In this document: positions 27,401-36,043 of the stretch, in pieces
Numbering within the stretch: position 1 is the stretch's first letter
Layout of the letters: the number at the start of each line of letters is the position of its first letter
Assembly (NCBI RefSeq): GCF_026385485.1
Contig: NZ_JANIDX010000004.1
Location: 165,702 to 229,701, forward strand
Length of the DNA stretch: 64,000 nt
Direction of reading: 5' to 3'
Source: Bombella pollinis
Lineage (GTDB): Bacteria; Pseudomonadota; Alphaproteobacteria; Acetobacterales; Acetobacteraceae
Translations under genes and position numbers: made by a program
The notes under the pieces: model-generated
Seen by the model: the letters and a program-made list of their open reading frames with translations, nothing else
Told to the model about the DNA's origin: nothing
Databases searched by the model: none

Positions 27401-27784
27401 TTAATGAGCAGGTGTTTGCTCATTTTGTGTCTGTCCCTGCGTCTGTGCGGGAGCAGTAGGAGCCTGCGGGGCCGCTGCTTGCGGTGCAGTTTGTGCAGCT
27501 GGTTGGGATACAGGCGGATGAGCGAGAATATCACGCCCATTGCTCGCACCAGAGGAGGCTCCGCGATTCAAGATGGCAAGGACTAAGCAGAGAATCATAA
27601 ACAGGGCAGCTAGCACCGCCGTACTACGGGTGAGCAAAGTAGCCGTGCCACGCCCAGACATAAAAGAGCCAAGACCCTGACTATTGCCAACGCCAAGACC
27701 ACCGCCTTCGCTACGCTGAATCAGGATAACGCCGATAAGGGCTAGGGCAACCAGAACAGTGAGGATAAGCAATAATGTGGTCAT
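27401..27784 (-). CDS. secG: Preprotein translocase subunit SecG
   Basis: SecG assists SecYE in protein export. The 127-residue protein has two membrane helices (about residues 3-20 and 52-70) around the conserved loop IQRSEGGGLGVGNSQGLGSFMSGRGTAT. The tail after residue 75 is rich in Ala, Gln, Pro and Thr, as in other alphaproteobacteria. It is 18 bases downstream of tpiA, the usual neighbour. Confidence 0.94.
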   Translation of the reverse strand: MTTLLLILTVLVALALIGVILIQRSEGGGLGVGNSQGLGSFMSGRGTATLLTRSTAVLAALFMILCLVLAILNRGASSGASNGRDILAHPPVSQPAAQTAPQAAAPQAPTAPAQTQGQTQNEQTPAH

Positions 27785-27802
27785 TCAATCAGGGTCCAAA
27801 AG

Positions 27803-28597
27803 TTACGAAGTCAGTTGAGGCGTCGTGGCCTCAGCCGCAGCGGTGATAATATCTAAGAAGCTCTGCGCCTCCAAACTAGCACTGCCAACAAGCACTCCAT
27901 CTACGGCTTCGATAGACATAATGGAAGGGGCTTGTACAGATGTTACGGACCCGCCATACAGGACCGGGACGCGAATGTCATCTGTCATCAAGCGCATAGG
28001 CAATAAAGCACGAATGAGAGTTAGCTTCCTTTGGAGTTCCTCATGGGAAGGGGTAATCCCACTACCAATGGCCCAAACAGGCTCATAAGCAACGATTCCG
28101 CGGAAGCCTCTTGTAAGAGAGCCTTCAATTTGGCTGGCAAGGACACTTGCCGCACGGCCCTCATTACGTTCAGCAAGGTGCTCGCCAATACAGACAATCG
28201 GGGTCACGCCCGCAGCCGTAGCGGCTTTGACCTTCTGGCGAATCACGGCATCTGTTTCACCATGATTCTGGCGGCGTTCAGAATGGCCAAGGATGACATA
28301 GCTAGCCCCTAGAGCTTTGATCATCTGCGGGGAAATATCCCCCGTAAAAGGCCCTGATGCTGCTGGATAACAATCTTGCGCCCCTAAAGCGAGCTGCTCA
28401 TTTGGTAGGCCAATTTCATCAAGCTCGCTATGAACCCCAGCTAGTTGAGTAAAGGGTGGGCATAGGATGGTGTGGAGGTGGCTAGGCGGAGGATTGTCCC
28501 TTAATCCTTGAGCAACTCCGCGTGCAAGCTCTAGGCCATATTCGTGGCGGGCCTGCATCTTCCAGTTCCCAATGACGAATTTGGGTACAGTGGTCAT
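27803..28597 (-). CDS. tpiA: Triosephosphate isomerase
   Basis: TpiA interconverts dihydroxyacetone phosphate and glyceraldehyde-3-phosphate. The 264-residue protein has FVIGNWKM, the catalytic His in YVILGHSERR, and the catalytic Glu in VAYEPVWAIGSG, followed by the phosphate-binding YGGSVTS and GVLVGSASL. The ATG at 28597 has an excellent GGGGGAG ribosome site; the frame runs upstream to 28648 but those 17 residues are not family-like. It leads the tpiA-secG-pyrG-kdsA unit and is divergent from ppiD. Confidence 0.97.
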   Translation of the reverse strand: MTTVPKFVIGNWKMQARHEYGLELARGVAQGLRDNPPPSHLHTILCPPFTQLAGVHSELDEIGLPNEQLALGAQDCYPAASGPFTGDISPQMIKALGASYVILGHSERRQNHGETDAVIRQKVKAATAAGVTPIVCIGEHLAERNEGRAASVLASQIEGSLTRGFRGIVAYEPVWAIGSGITPSHEELQRKLTLIRALLPMRLMTDDIRVPVLYGGSVTSVQAPSIMSIEAVDGVLVGSASLEAQSFLDIITAAAEATTPQLTS

Positions 28598-28761
28598 TCT
28601 GCTCTCCCCCGGTTTCGCTATGGCGTACTTCATCGCGTTATCATGCAAATGATAGCCATGGCGCGCTGGTCAATTTGTCTCAGCATCTCTATGCTAGGGT
28701 AGCTTAGCGGGTTTTTCCGCTTAACGCCATTCCACCATTAGATAAGTGATACGCGCTTTCG

Positions 28762-30726
28762 ATGATTACTGCTCTGCGTCATTTCCTGGTTGACTCTTGG
28801 TTGGGTCGGGTCATTGCCTTGTTAGTCTTTGCCTCCTTTATTGTTTTGGGGGGTACTTTCTTCAGTATTGGTGGGGGAGGTATCGGCCTCAGTGGGGATG
28901 TTGTGGTGCAGATTGGCTCCCACAAAGTCACACCCATTGAGATGCAGCAGGCAATACAACGGCAAATCGCTTATGCCATTCAGCAGAATGGTGGCTCTCC
29001 AGAGATTCTTAAAGCTCCGCAAGCGCGGGGGGAGCTTGGTCATACAGCGTTGCGTAGCCTTATCTTGACGCAAGAAGGTGAGGTTGCTGGGCGGCGTAAT
29101 GGCCTTAATCCTAGCGATGATACGATTCGCTCTGCAGTATTCTCGATGCCGATCTTTCAGGATCCAACAGGCAAGTTTGACCCGCAGAAGATGGAAGCTG
29201 TGCTGAAGGGCAATCAGCTCGACCATCAGAGTTTGGTAAATGAGACGCGGAGCATGCTTTATGCCGCCGCAACGATGTATAGTTTTGGTCAGGGGTTGGT
29301 CGCCCCGAATGCACAAGTTGATTGGATGGTGAATTTTTTCAGCCATGGGCGTGTGGTGGATATGATTCGCCTGCCTTTCTCCTTGGGAGAGGTTGCAACC
29401 CAGCCGACAGCTGAGCAATTAAAGCGGTATTATCAGAATCATCTCTGGCAATTTCGTGTGCCAGAATACAGGCATGCACGCCTAGTTGTGATAACAGCAG
29501 GCAGTGTGGCGAAGACCATTAGCGTTTCAGATGATGACTTGAAAGCTGCCTTTGCGCAGAAGATGACAGACCCTGCCCAAGCTGCGCGTTATAATACGCC
29601 AGAGCTACGAACGGTGGAGGTTCTCGCTGTAACAGACAAAGCTCTTGCTTTGCAAATTGCGACAGCGTGGAAGAAGGGAGCGACGTGGGATGCGTTGCAA
29701 AAACAGCATCCGAGTGCGATTCCTGCCTCCTTGAATGACGCTCGGATAGCAGACTTCCCAGACCCAACATTAGGTAAAGCCGTTTTTGCTACAGAGGCGG
29801 GGGCGGTTTCTGATCCTATTCAGACGGCAGCCGGATGGAGTGTAGTGCATGTTATCTCTGTAAAACCTGCACATCATGCCAATCTTGCTGATATGAAAGA
29901 AGGTTTAAGGGAGGATATCGCTAATGCCCGTGCCATTCCGCTGCTTCAAGAGCGTGTGCGGATCTTGGAGGAGGAAGTGGCAAAATCTGCCACATTAGAG
30001 CAGATTCCCGCAGATATTGGGGCATTTCCTTTGGCAGGCACAATGGATGAGAGAGGCAATATCCCTAGCGGGGAGCCGGCTCCTCTGCCGGGTGATGCTG
30101 CTTTGCGTGAGGCGTTGTTGCAACAGGTCTTTAGCCAAAAGAAAGATGAACCTCCTCATATTGTTACCCAGCCTGATGGGAGTGCTTTTGCGGTCTTGGT
30201 GGATAATATCGTACCAGCCCACCAAGGCAGCTATGAGGAAATGGGCGATAAGGTTAAAGAGGCATGGCTTGATGATGCGCGTAAACATGCGATGGAGCAA
30301 CGCGCAACCAGCCTGTATCAGCATGCTAAAACTGATGGCTTGCGCCGTGCAGTGGATGGGCAAGGTGAGGCGTCCCTTCTGCAAAAGGATGAGCATTTCC
30401 CGCGTCTTCAGCAACGTCAGGATGTTCCTGCTCTTATTCTTCGTGCCGCTATGGAGCAGAAAGAGGGTGAGACCGTTATGCTCCAAGAGGGGGATGCCTA
30501 TTGGTTGGTGAATGTGACGGGCAGCTATGAGGAATCGCCGAGTTTCACAACTACATTGCGCCAGAATATCACGAGCCAACTGGCGGAAGCATATCGGAGT
30601 GATGTGCGTGAGACATTAGGCATGTCTTATACGCGCTCCGCCCCGCCGCGGCACTTTAATGCCGCTTTGTTTGATGACATTAATAATCGGGTCTTCAGCA
30701 GTGTTTCAGGAAGGTTTGGGCAGTAG
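28762..30726 (+). CDS. ppiD: PpiD-like periplasmic peptidyl-prolyl isomerase/chaperone
   Basis: A 654-residue protein with an N-terminal membrane anchor (about residues 15-40), a SurA/PpiD-type N-terminal chaperone region (IGSHKVTPIEMQQAIQRQI onward, about 48-250), one parvulin-like PPIC domain near 270-375 and a long C-terminal chaperone-like part. PpiD homologues sit at the Sec translocon and help newly exported proteins fold. The SecG gene lies just beyond the divergent tpiA. The stop overlaps the trpE GTG start by one base, so it is cotranscribed with trpE, an arrangement common in alphaproteobacteria. Catalytic competence of the parvulin domain is not judged. Confidence 0.88.
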   Translation: MITALRHFLVDSWLGRVIALLVFASFIVLGGTFFSIGGGGIGLSGDVVVQIGSHKVTPIEMQQAIQRQIAYAIQQNGGSPEILKAPQARGELGHTALRSLILTQEGEVAGRRNGLNPSDDTIRSAVFSMPIFQDPTGKFDPQKMEAVLKGNQLDHQSLVNETRSMLYAAATMYSFGQGLVAPNAQVDWMVNFFSHGRVVDMIRLPFSLGEVATQPTAEQLKRYYQNHLWQFRVPEYRHARLVVITAGSVAKTISVSDDDLKAAFAQKMTDPAQAARYNTPELRTVEVLAVTDKALALQIATAWKKGATWDALQKQHPSAIPASLNDARIADFPDPTLGKAVFATEAGAVSDPIQTAAGWSVVHVISVKPAHHANLADMKEGLREDIANARAIPLLQERVRILEEEVAKSATLEQIPADIGAFPLAGTMDERGNIPSGEPAPLPGDAALREALLQQVFSQKKDEPPHIVTQPDGSAFAVLVDNIVPAHQGSYEEMGDKVKEAWLDDARKHAMEQRATSLYQHAKTDGLRRAVDGQGEASLLQKDEHFPRLQQRQDVPALILRAAMEQKEGETVMLQEGDAYWLVNVTGSYEESPSFTTTLRQNITSQLAEAYRSDVRETLGMSYTRSAPPRHFNAALFDDINNRVFSSVSGRFGQ

Positions 30727-32174
30727 TGTGTAAGATTCTTCATAGGGTAGAAGCGGCAGACCTTCTTACTCCGCTCTCTGTATTCCTGCGTTTATCTCGC
30801 CTCGCTGATGATCCTTACCGTCTCTTTTTTGAGAGTGTAGAAGGTGGGGCCGCGCGGGGGCGTTATTCCATTATCGCTTTGCTGCCCGATACGGTTTGGC
30901 GGTGCCAAGATGGGCAGGCCTTTCGGGATGGCAAGCCGGAGGCAGTAGCCCCTCTGACCTCGCTTAAAGCTTTGTTGGATGAAAGCCGGATGCCCTTGCC
31001 AGAAGGCTTGCCGCCGATGATTGGCGGCGTCTTTGGGGTGTTGGGTTATGATATGGTTCGGCAGATGGAGGATTTACCTAATCCCCCGCCTAATGACCTG
31101 AGCCTCCCCGAAGGGGTGATGATTCGTCCGCGGCTTTTTGCTGTATTTGATACAGTGCGGGATGAGTTGATTTTAGCCACACCGCTGCGTGAGGGGACGA
31201 CAGAGCAAGATGGCGAGGCTTTGCTAGCCAAAGCAGTGGGGGCCTTGCGTCAACCTGTAGCGGACCCTGCCGAATCCCTCCCTGAAGGGACGACACTGGC
31301 GGAGCCTGTCTCCAACATCACGCATGAAGCTTTTTTGCAGAATGTCAAAAAAGCGCAGGATTATATTGCGGCGGGTGATGCCTTCCAAATTGTGCCAAGC
31401 CAGCGTTTTACAACGCCCTTTCCCCTTTCCGGTTTGGCATTATATCGCAGCTTACGGCGGATTAACCCCGCACCATTCTTATTCTTGATGGACCTTGGGG
31501 GCTTTACGCTTGTTGGGTCCTCGCCAGAGATTTTGGTGCGGATGCGCCAAGGGGTCGTCACGGTGCGTCCTCTGGCAGGTACGCGCCCGCGTGGGCGGGA
31601 CCGTGCGCATGACCTTGCTTTGGAGAAAGAACTTCTTGCCGATGGCAAGGAGCTTGCCGAGCATCTTATGTTGATTGACCTAGGGCGTAATGACGTTGGC
31701 CGCGTAGCACAGCTTGGCACGGTAGAGGTGCCAGAACGCTTCGTGGTGGAGCGTTATAGCCATGTCATGCATATTTCCTCCACCGTGACGGGGAAGGTAA
31801 AAGCGGAATGCGGTGCGTTGGAGGCCCTCTCGGCAGCTTTCCCAGCGGGGACGCTCACAGGGGCCCCAAAGATTCGCACTATGGAGATTATTGATGAGCT
31901 AGAGCCAACACGGCGTGGCCCCTATGCTGGGTGTGTTGGTTATTTTGGTGCGGATGGGGACATGGATACCTGCATCGGCTTGCGTATGGCCTTGCTGAAA
32001 GACGGGCATATGTATGTACAGGCCGGTTGTGGTGTCGTGGCTGAATCCAACCCCGAGGCGGAGTATCAAGAGACGAGAGCGAAGGCACGTGCGCTCTTTA
32101 GCGCAGCAGAAGCAGCGATTGAGCAAGCGGTGCATGTAGGGCAGCAAAAGCATTCTGCCCCGAGGGGGATGTAA
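30726..32174 (+). CDS. trpE: Anthranilate synthase component I
   Basis: TrpE turns chorismate into anthranilate with ammonia supplied by TrpG. The 482-residue protein shows the chorismate-binding motifs QIVPSQRF, PLAGTRPRGRD, MLIDLGRNDVGRV, YSHVMHISSTVTG and PAGTLTGAPKIRTMEIIDELE. The GTG start shares its G with the ppiD stop and has AGGAAGG upstream. TrpG, TrpD and TrpC follow, which argues for tryptophan rather than folate synthesis. I see no leader peptide or attenuator before it. Confidence 0.95.
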   Translation: MCKILHRVEAADLLTPLSVFLRLSRLADDPYRLFFESVEGGAARGRYSIIALLPDTVWRCQDGQAFRDGKPEAVAPLTSLKALLDESRMPLPEGLPPMIGGVFGVLGYDMVRQMEDLPNPPPNDLSLPEGVMIRPRLFAVFDTVRDELILATPLREGTTEQDGEALLAKAVGALRQPVADPAESLPEGTTLAEPVSNITHEAFLQNVKKAQDYIAAGDAFQIVPSQRFTTPFPLSGLALYRSLRRINPAPFLFLMDLGGFTLVGSSPEILVRMRQGVVTVRPLAGTRPRGRDRAHDLALEKELLADGKELAEHLMLIDLGRNDVGRVAQLGTVEVPERFVVERYSHVMHISSTVTGKVKAECGALEALSAAFPAGTLTGAPKIRTMEIIDELEPTRRGPYAGCVGYFGADGDMDTCIGLRMALLKDGHMYVQAGCGVVAESNPEAEYQETRAKARALFSAAEAAIEQAVHVGQQKHSAPRGM

Positions 32175-32237
32175 AATGCCGCGCGACACCTCATCTGAGA
32201 TAACAGCAAAATGTGCTGCGATTGAGGAGACAGCCAG

Positions 32238-32837
32238 ATGATTTTGTTGATTGATAATTATGATAGCTTCACCTTTAATTTGGTCCATCATTTTGGGGCG
32301 TTAGGGGTGGAATGTGCGGTGAAGCGGAATGATGCCCTCACTGTAGAGCATGCTTTGGCGATGGAGCCTTCTGCGATTGTGCTATCCCCCGGTCCTTGCT
32401 CACCTGATGAAGCGGGGATTTGCTGCGCGTTGATCGAAAAAGCAGCGGGCAAGGTGCCTGTTTTGGGGGTTTGTCTTGGGCATCAGGCGATAGGGCAGGT
32501 CTTTGGGGCAGATGTTGTGCGGGCAGATGTGCCAATGCATGGCAAGATTAACGCCATTCATCATGATGGAAGTGGGGTTTTTGCAGGGTTGCCTAATCCG
32601 GTGGATATGGTGCGCTATCATAGCCTAACGCTAGACCCGGCGACTATTCCCGATTCGCTTATCGTTAATGCGCGGACAGAAGATGGTGTGGTGATGGGGG
32701 TGCGGCATCGGGATTATCCTATCCATGGCGTACAATTTCATCCAGAGAGTATTGCCTCTCATTCCGGGCGGGAATTGCTTGCGAATTTCTTGCGTCTTGC
32801 TCATGTCCTACCACCCCATAAAGGTGCAGTGAGTTAA
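32238..32837 (+). CDS. trpG: Anthranilate synthase component II (glutamine amidotransferase)
   Basis: This subunit frees ammonia from glutamine for TrpE. The 199-residue protein begins MILLIDNYDSFTFNLVHH and has LSPGPCSPDEAG, the nucleophile C79 in GVCLGHQAIGQ, and the His-Glu pair in VQFHPESIAS. It may also serve PabB in folate synthesis, as single TrpG/PabA proteins often do. A GAGGAGAC site precedes the ATG. Its stop overlaps the trpD start (TAATG). Confidence 0.95.
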   Translation: MILLIDNYDSFTFNLVHHFGALGVECAVKRNDALTVEHALAMEPSAIVLSPGPCSPDEAGICCALIEKAAGKVPVLGVCLGHQAIGQVFGADVVRADVPMHGKINAIHHDGSGVFAGLPNPVDMVRYHSLTLDPATIPDSLIVNARTEDGVVMGVRHRDYPIHGVQFHPESIASHSGRELLANFLRLAHVLPPHKGAVS

Positions 32838-33910
32838 TGGCACGGCAGGGGACGCCTTTCACACCGTTTTTGAGTAAGGTTGTTTTAGGTCAAGCCTTGA
32901 GTGCTGAGGAGGCCGAAGCTGCCTTTACGCTCATTATGGGGGAGCATGTCTCGGAGATTGAGCTTTCTGCGTTCTTGACCGCTCTTTACATGCGCGGGGA
33001 GACGTCTGCCGAGCTTTCTGGTGCGGTACGCGCTGTGCGTCGTGCGATGCAAGCTTTAAAGGATGTTCCTGACGATACCGTAGATGTATGCGGGACGGGG
33101 GGCGATGGGCTGGGGACGTTGAATGTCTCCACCGCGACAGCCTTTGTTTTGGCGGGGCTTGGTGTGCCTGTGGCGAAACATGGGGGGCGTGCCTTATCCT
33201 CCCGTGCAGGGGCAACTGATGTGTTGGAAGCATTGGGCATCCCTGCTGAGGCTAGTCATGTTGTGCAGGAGACGCGTCTGCGGGAGGATGGCCTTGCATT
33301 CCTTGCAGCACCTTATCACCATCCGGCGATGCGGATTGCTACCCCAGTGCGGAAAGGTTTGGGGTTTAGGACGTTATTTAATTTGCTCGGCCCGCTTTGT
33401 AATCCTGCGCGGGTGCGGCGACAGTTGGTTGGCGTGTTTGATGAAACGTGGTGCCAGCCTGTTGCGCAGGTTTTGGGGGAGTTGGGCGGTACGTCTATTT
33501 GGGTGGTGCATGGCCATACGGATGAAGGTGGCATTGATGAGCTCACTTTAGCAGGTCCCACGCATAATGAGGTGTGGGAGGCTGGTCAGATATTCTCTTT
33601 TGATATCACGCCCGAGATGGCAGGCTTACCCTGTTATGAGATTGCTGCCCTAAAAGGCGGGGACGCACAGGCAAATGCGCAGGCGATGAAGCGTTTATTT
33701 GCCGGAGAAAAAGGCTGTTACCGGGACACCGTTTTGTTAAATGCCGCGATAGGCCTACATGTCGCAGGGCGTGGTAATTTGTTAGAGAATGGTGCGCTTT
33801 CCGTCCCCGCATTGCGGCGCAACATTGCTCAAGCGGCGCACTCTTTGGATGAAGGAGACGCACAGGAGGCTTTAATCCGCGCCCAAAGGGGTGTAAGGGC
33901 ACAGAGTTGA
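32837..33910 (+). CDS. trpD: Anthranilate phosphoribosyltransferase
   Basis: TrpD joins anthranilate to PRPP. The 357-residue protein has the PRPP-binding CGTGGDGLGTLNVST (about residues 86-100), KHGGRALSSRAGATDVLEALG, the FLAAPYHHPAM anthranilate region, and FNLLGPLCNP. It overlaps trpG by one base and is followed by trpC after 50 bases, forming trpEGDC. Confidence 0.96.
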   Translation: MARQGTPFTPFLSKVVLGQALSAEEAEAAFTLIMGEHVSEIELSAFLTALYMRGETSAELSGAVRAVRRAMQALKDVPDDTVDVCGTGGDGLGTLNVSTATAFVLAGLGVPVAKHGGRALSSRAGATDVLEALGIPAEASHVVQETRLREDGLAFLAAPYHHPAMRIATPVRKGLGFRTLFNLLGPLCNPARVRRQLVGVFDETWCQPVAQVLGELGGTSIWVVHGHTDEGGIDELTLAGPTHNEVWEAGQIFSFDITPEMAGLPCYEIAALKGGDAQANAQAMKRLFAGEKGCYRDTVLLNAAIGLHVAGRGNLLENGALSVPALRRNIAQAAHSLDEGDAQEALIRAQRGVRAQS

Positions 33911-33960
33911 ACGTGTAAAACCGTTCGTGATTTGTTTTAAGGTAAAGATTCAGGACGATC

Positions 33961-34923
33961 ATGATTTTCTTGCCACAGCGGTCGATGGCTGCTTTTGCTC
34001 CTGCTGATGATGCAGGACAATCGCCAATATCTGAGTCCCCAGCTGGGGGTGATGTAGCAGAGGCCGCTAAATCGGAAGATGCTACTCCACCCTCTGTAGA
34101 CGGAGGGGATAGTGCCGCTGCGGATAACGGGGCCAGTGTGTTGGAACGTATTTGCGCGCGGACTCGCCTTGATGTCGAACAACGGATGCAGGTGTTGCCC
34201 CTCAAGGAGATTGCTGCGAAGGCAAAAGAGGTCTCCATGCCGACCCGTGGTTTTGGGCAGGCTTTGCAGCATATTACGGCAGATAAGCGCGTTGGGTTGA
34301 TTGCTGAGGTGAAGCGGGCGTCCCCCTCTGCAGGTATTTTGCGGCCCGATTATGACCCTGCTCAAATTGCTTTATCGTATCAGCGGGCAGGGGCAAGCTG
34401 TATTTCTGTTCTGACGGAAGGGTCATGCTTCCATGGGAGTGTGGAAGATTTAAAAGCCGTCCGTGAAGCCTGTAGCCTACCGATTTTGCGGAAGGACTTC
34501 ATTTTAGAGCCGTGGCAGGTGCATGAGAGCCGTTTGATTGGGGCAGATTGCATCCTTTTGATTATGGCTATTTTGAAGGAAGAACAAACAGCCGAGCTTA
34601 TCGCTCTCGCGCGAGGGCTGGATATGGATGTATTGTTGGAGGTCCATAATGAGGAGGAGCTTAATAAGGCTCTTGCTTATGATAGCTTCCTCATTGGTAT
34701 TAATAACCGTAACTTGAAGACATTAAAGACGGACATCCAAACAACATTAGACCTTGCCCCGCAAGTGCCGCCTGATCGTCTCGTTGTCTCAGAGAGTGGG
34801 ATTGCGACATCGGAGGATTTGGCAAAGGTTGGTGAAGCTGGATGTAGTGCTGTTCTCGTAGGTGAATCATTATTGCGGGAGGAAGACCCCGGCCTCGCAG
34901 CGCGCCGACTATTAGGTTTCTAA
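33961..34923 (+). CDS. trpC: Indole-3-glycerol phosphate synthase with N-terminal extension
   Basis: TrpC closes the indole ring from CdRP. Residues from about 58 onward are a standard single-domain enzyme (LERICARTRLDVEQR, IAEVKRASPSAG with the catalytic Lys, SVLTEGSCFHGS, LRKDFILEPWQV, GINNRNLKTL, VSESGIAT). No TrpF domain is fused. The protein is 320 residues because about 55 extra N-terminal residues, acidic and rich in Ala, Asp, Ser and Pro, precede the fold. The ATG at 33961 has CAGGA seven bases upstream; an ATG at 33985 would shorten the tail only slightly. The tail looks disordered and its role is unknown. Confidence 0.95.
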   Translation: MIFLPQRSMAAFAPADDAGQSPISESPAGGDVAEAAKSEDATPPSVDGGDSAAADNGASVLERICARTRLDVEQRMQVLPLKEIAAKAKEVSMPTRGFGQALQHITADKRVGLIAEVKRASPSAGILRPDYDPAQIALSYQRAGASCISVLTEGSCFHGSVEDLKAVREACSLPILRKDFILEPWQVHESRLIGADCILLIMAILKEEQTAELIALARGLDMDVLLEVHNEEELNKALAYDSFLIGINNRNLKTLKTDIQTTLDLAPQVPPDRLVVSESGIATSEDLAKVGEAGCSAVLVGESLLREEDPGLAARRLLGF

Positions 34924-35035
34924 AGAGTACTGTGTTGGTATAAAATGCCGCGTTAATGTGTGAAATGCTGGTATTTGGGGAGGAGTGTTGTTACAACTCC
35001 GCTCCATTGTAAAATTGCAATCCTGGGAGAGTGTC

Positions 35036-36040
35036 ATGGGTTCTATGACGGATGCGCCGAACCGCCAGAATGGCCCGGTGCTATCGAAGGAGGAAATGGA
35101 ACGTGCTTATAGGGAGATGCTCCTTGTACGCCGTTTTGAGGAGAAAGCCGGTCAATTATACGGTATGGGGCTGATTGGCGGGTTCTGCCATCTCTATATT
35201 GGTCAAGAGGCCGTTGTCGCAGGGATTGGCCTTGCGATGAAGAAGGGTGATCGTTCCATTACCTCTTATCGCGATCATGGGCAGATGCTCGTTGCTGGGA
35301 TGACAGCGCGCGGCGTGATGGCCGAGCTTACGGGTCGTTCTGGTGGGTATTCCCACGGGAAGGGCGGCTCTATGCATATGTTCTCTAAGGAGCAAGAGTT
35401 CTATGGGGGGCACGGCATCGTTGGCGCGCAAGTGGCGTTAGGGACAGGCCTTGCCCTTACCAGCGCGTATAAAAAGGACGGGGCTATCTCCATTGTGTAT
35501 TTTGGGGAGGGTGCCTCCAACCAAGGGCAGGTTTATGAGAGTTTCAACCTTGCCGCTCTGCATAAATTGCCGTGCCTTTATGTGATTGAGAATAACCGTT
35601 ACGGCATGGGGACATCGATCGAGCGTGCCTCTGCCTCTAAGGACCTCTCAAAGAATGCTACCCCGTGGGGGATTCCATCACGCAAAGTAGATGGGATGGA
35701 TGTCGCTGCTGTTTATCAAGCGGCAAAAGAGGCCATGGAGCATTGTCGCTCTGGCAAAGGGCCTTTCTTGTTAGAGATGGAAACATATCGTTACCGTGGG
35801 CACTCCATGTCTGACCCGGCGAAATATCGCCAGCGTTCGGAGGTGGATGAGATGCGCCAAACGCGTGACCCGATTGAATCGTTAAAGGCGGAGATGATTA
35901 AACAGGGAATTGATGAATCGTTCTTCAAAACTGTGGATCACGACGTGAAGGCCGTTGTAAAGGACGCAGCCGAATTTGCCGAAACAAGCCCAGAGCCGGA
36001 TGCTTCCGAGCTGTGGACTGATGTTCTGGTGGGAGAATAA
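35036..36040 (+). CDS. pdhA: Pyruvate dehydrogenase E1 component subunit alpha
   Basis: The alpha subunit of the thiamine-diphosphate E1 heterotetramer decarboxylates pyruvate. The 334-residue protein has LVRRFEEKAGQLYGMG, HLYIGQEAV, SYRDHG, GKGGSMHMF, the ThDP/Mg motif around FGEGASNQG through ENNRYGMGT, and YRYRGHSMSDP with the regulated serine region. The ATG at 35036 follows GGGAGA; the frame is open to 34985 but the residues there do not fit the family. It heads a tight unit pdhA-pdhB-pdhC-lpd-lipA. Confidence 0.96.
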   Translation: MGSMTDAPNRQNGPVLSKEEMERAYREMLLVRRFEEKAGQLYGMGLIGGFCHLYIGQEAVVAGIGLAMKKGDRSITSYRDHGQMLVAGMTARGVMAELTGRSGGYSHGKGGSMHMFSKEQEFYGGHGIVGAQVALGTGLALTSAYKKDGAISIVYFGEGASNQGQVYESFNLAALHKLPCLYVIENNRYGMGTSIERASASKDLSKNATPWGIPSRKVDGMDVAAVYQAAKEAMEHCRSGKGPFLLEMETYRYRGHSMSDPAKYRQRSEVDEMRQTRDPIESLKAEMIKQGIDESFFKTVDHDVKAVVKDAAEFAETSPEPDASELWTDVLVGE

Positions 36041-36043
36041 GCC

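Noticed and set aside
28598..30725. A tryptophan attenuator or leader peptide ahead of trpE
   Set aside because: trpE overlaps the ppiD stop codon, leaving no leader, and no Trp-rich short ORF with alternative hairpins was found upstream of ppiD.
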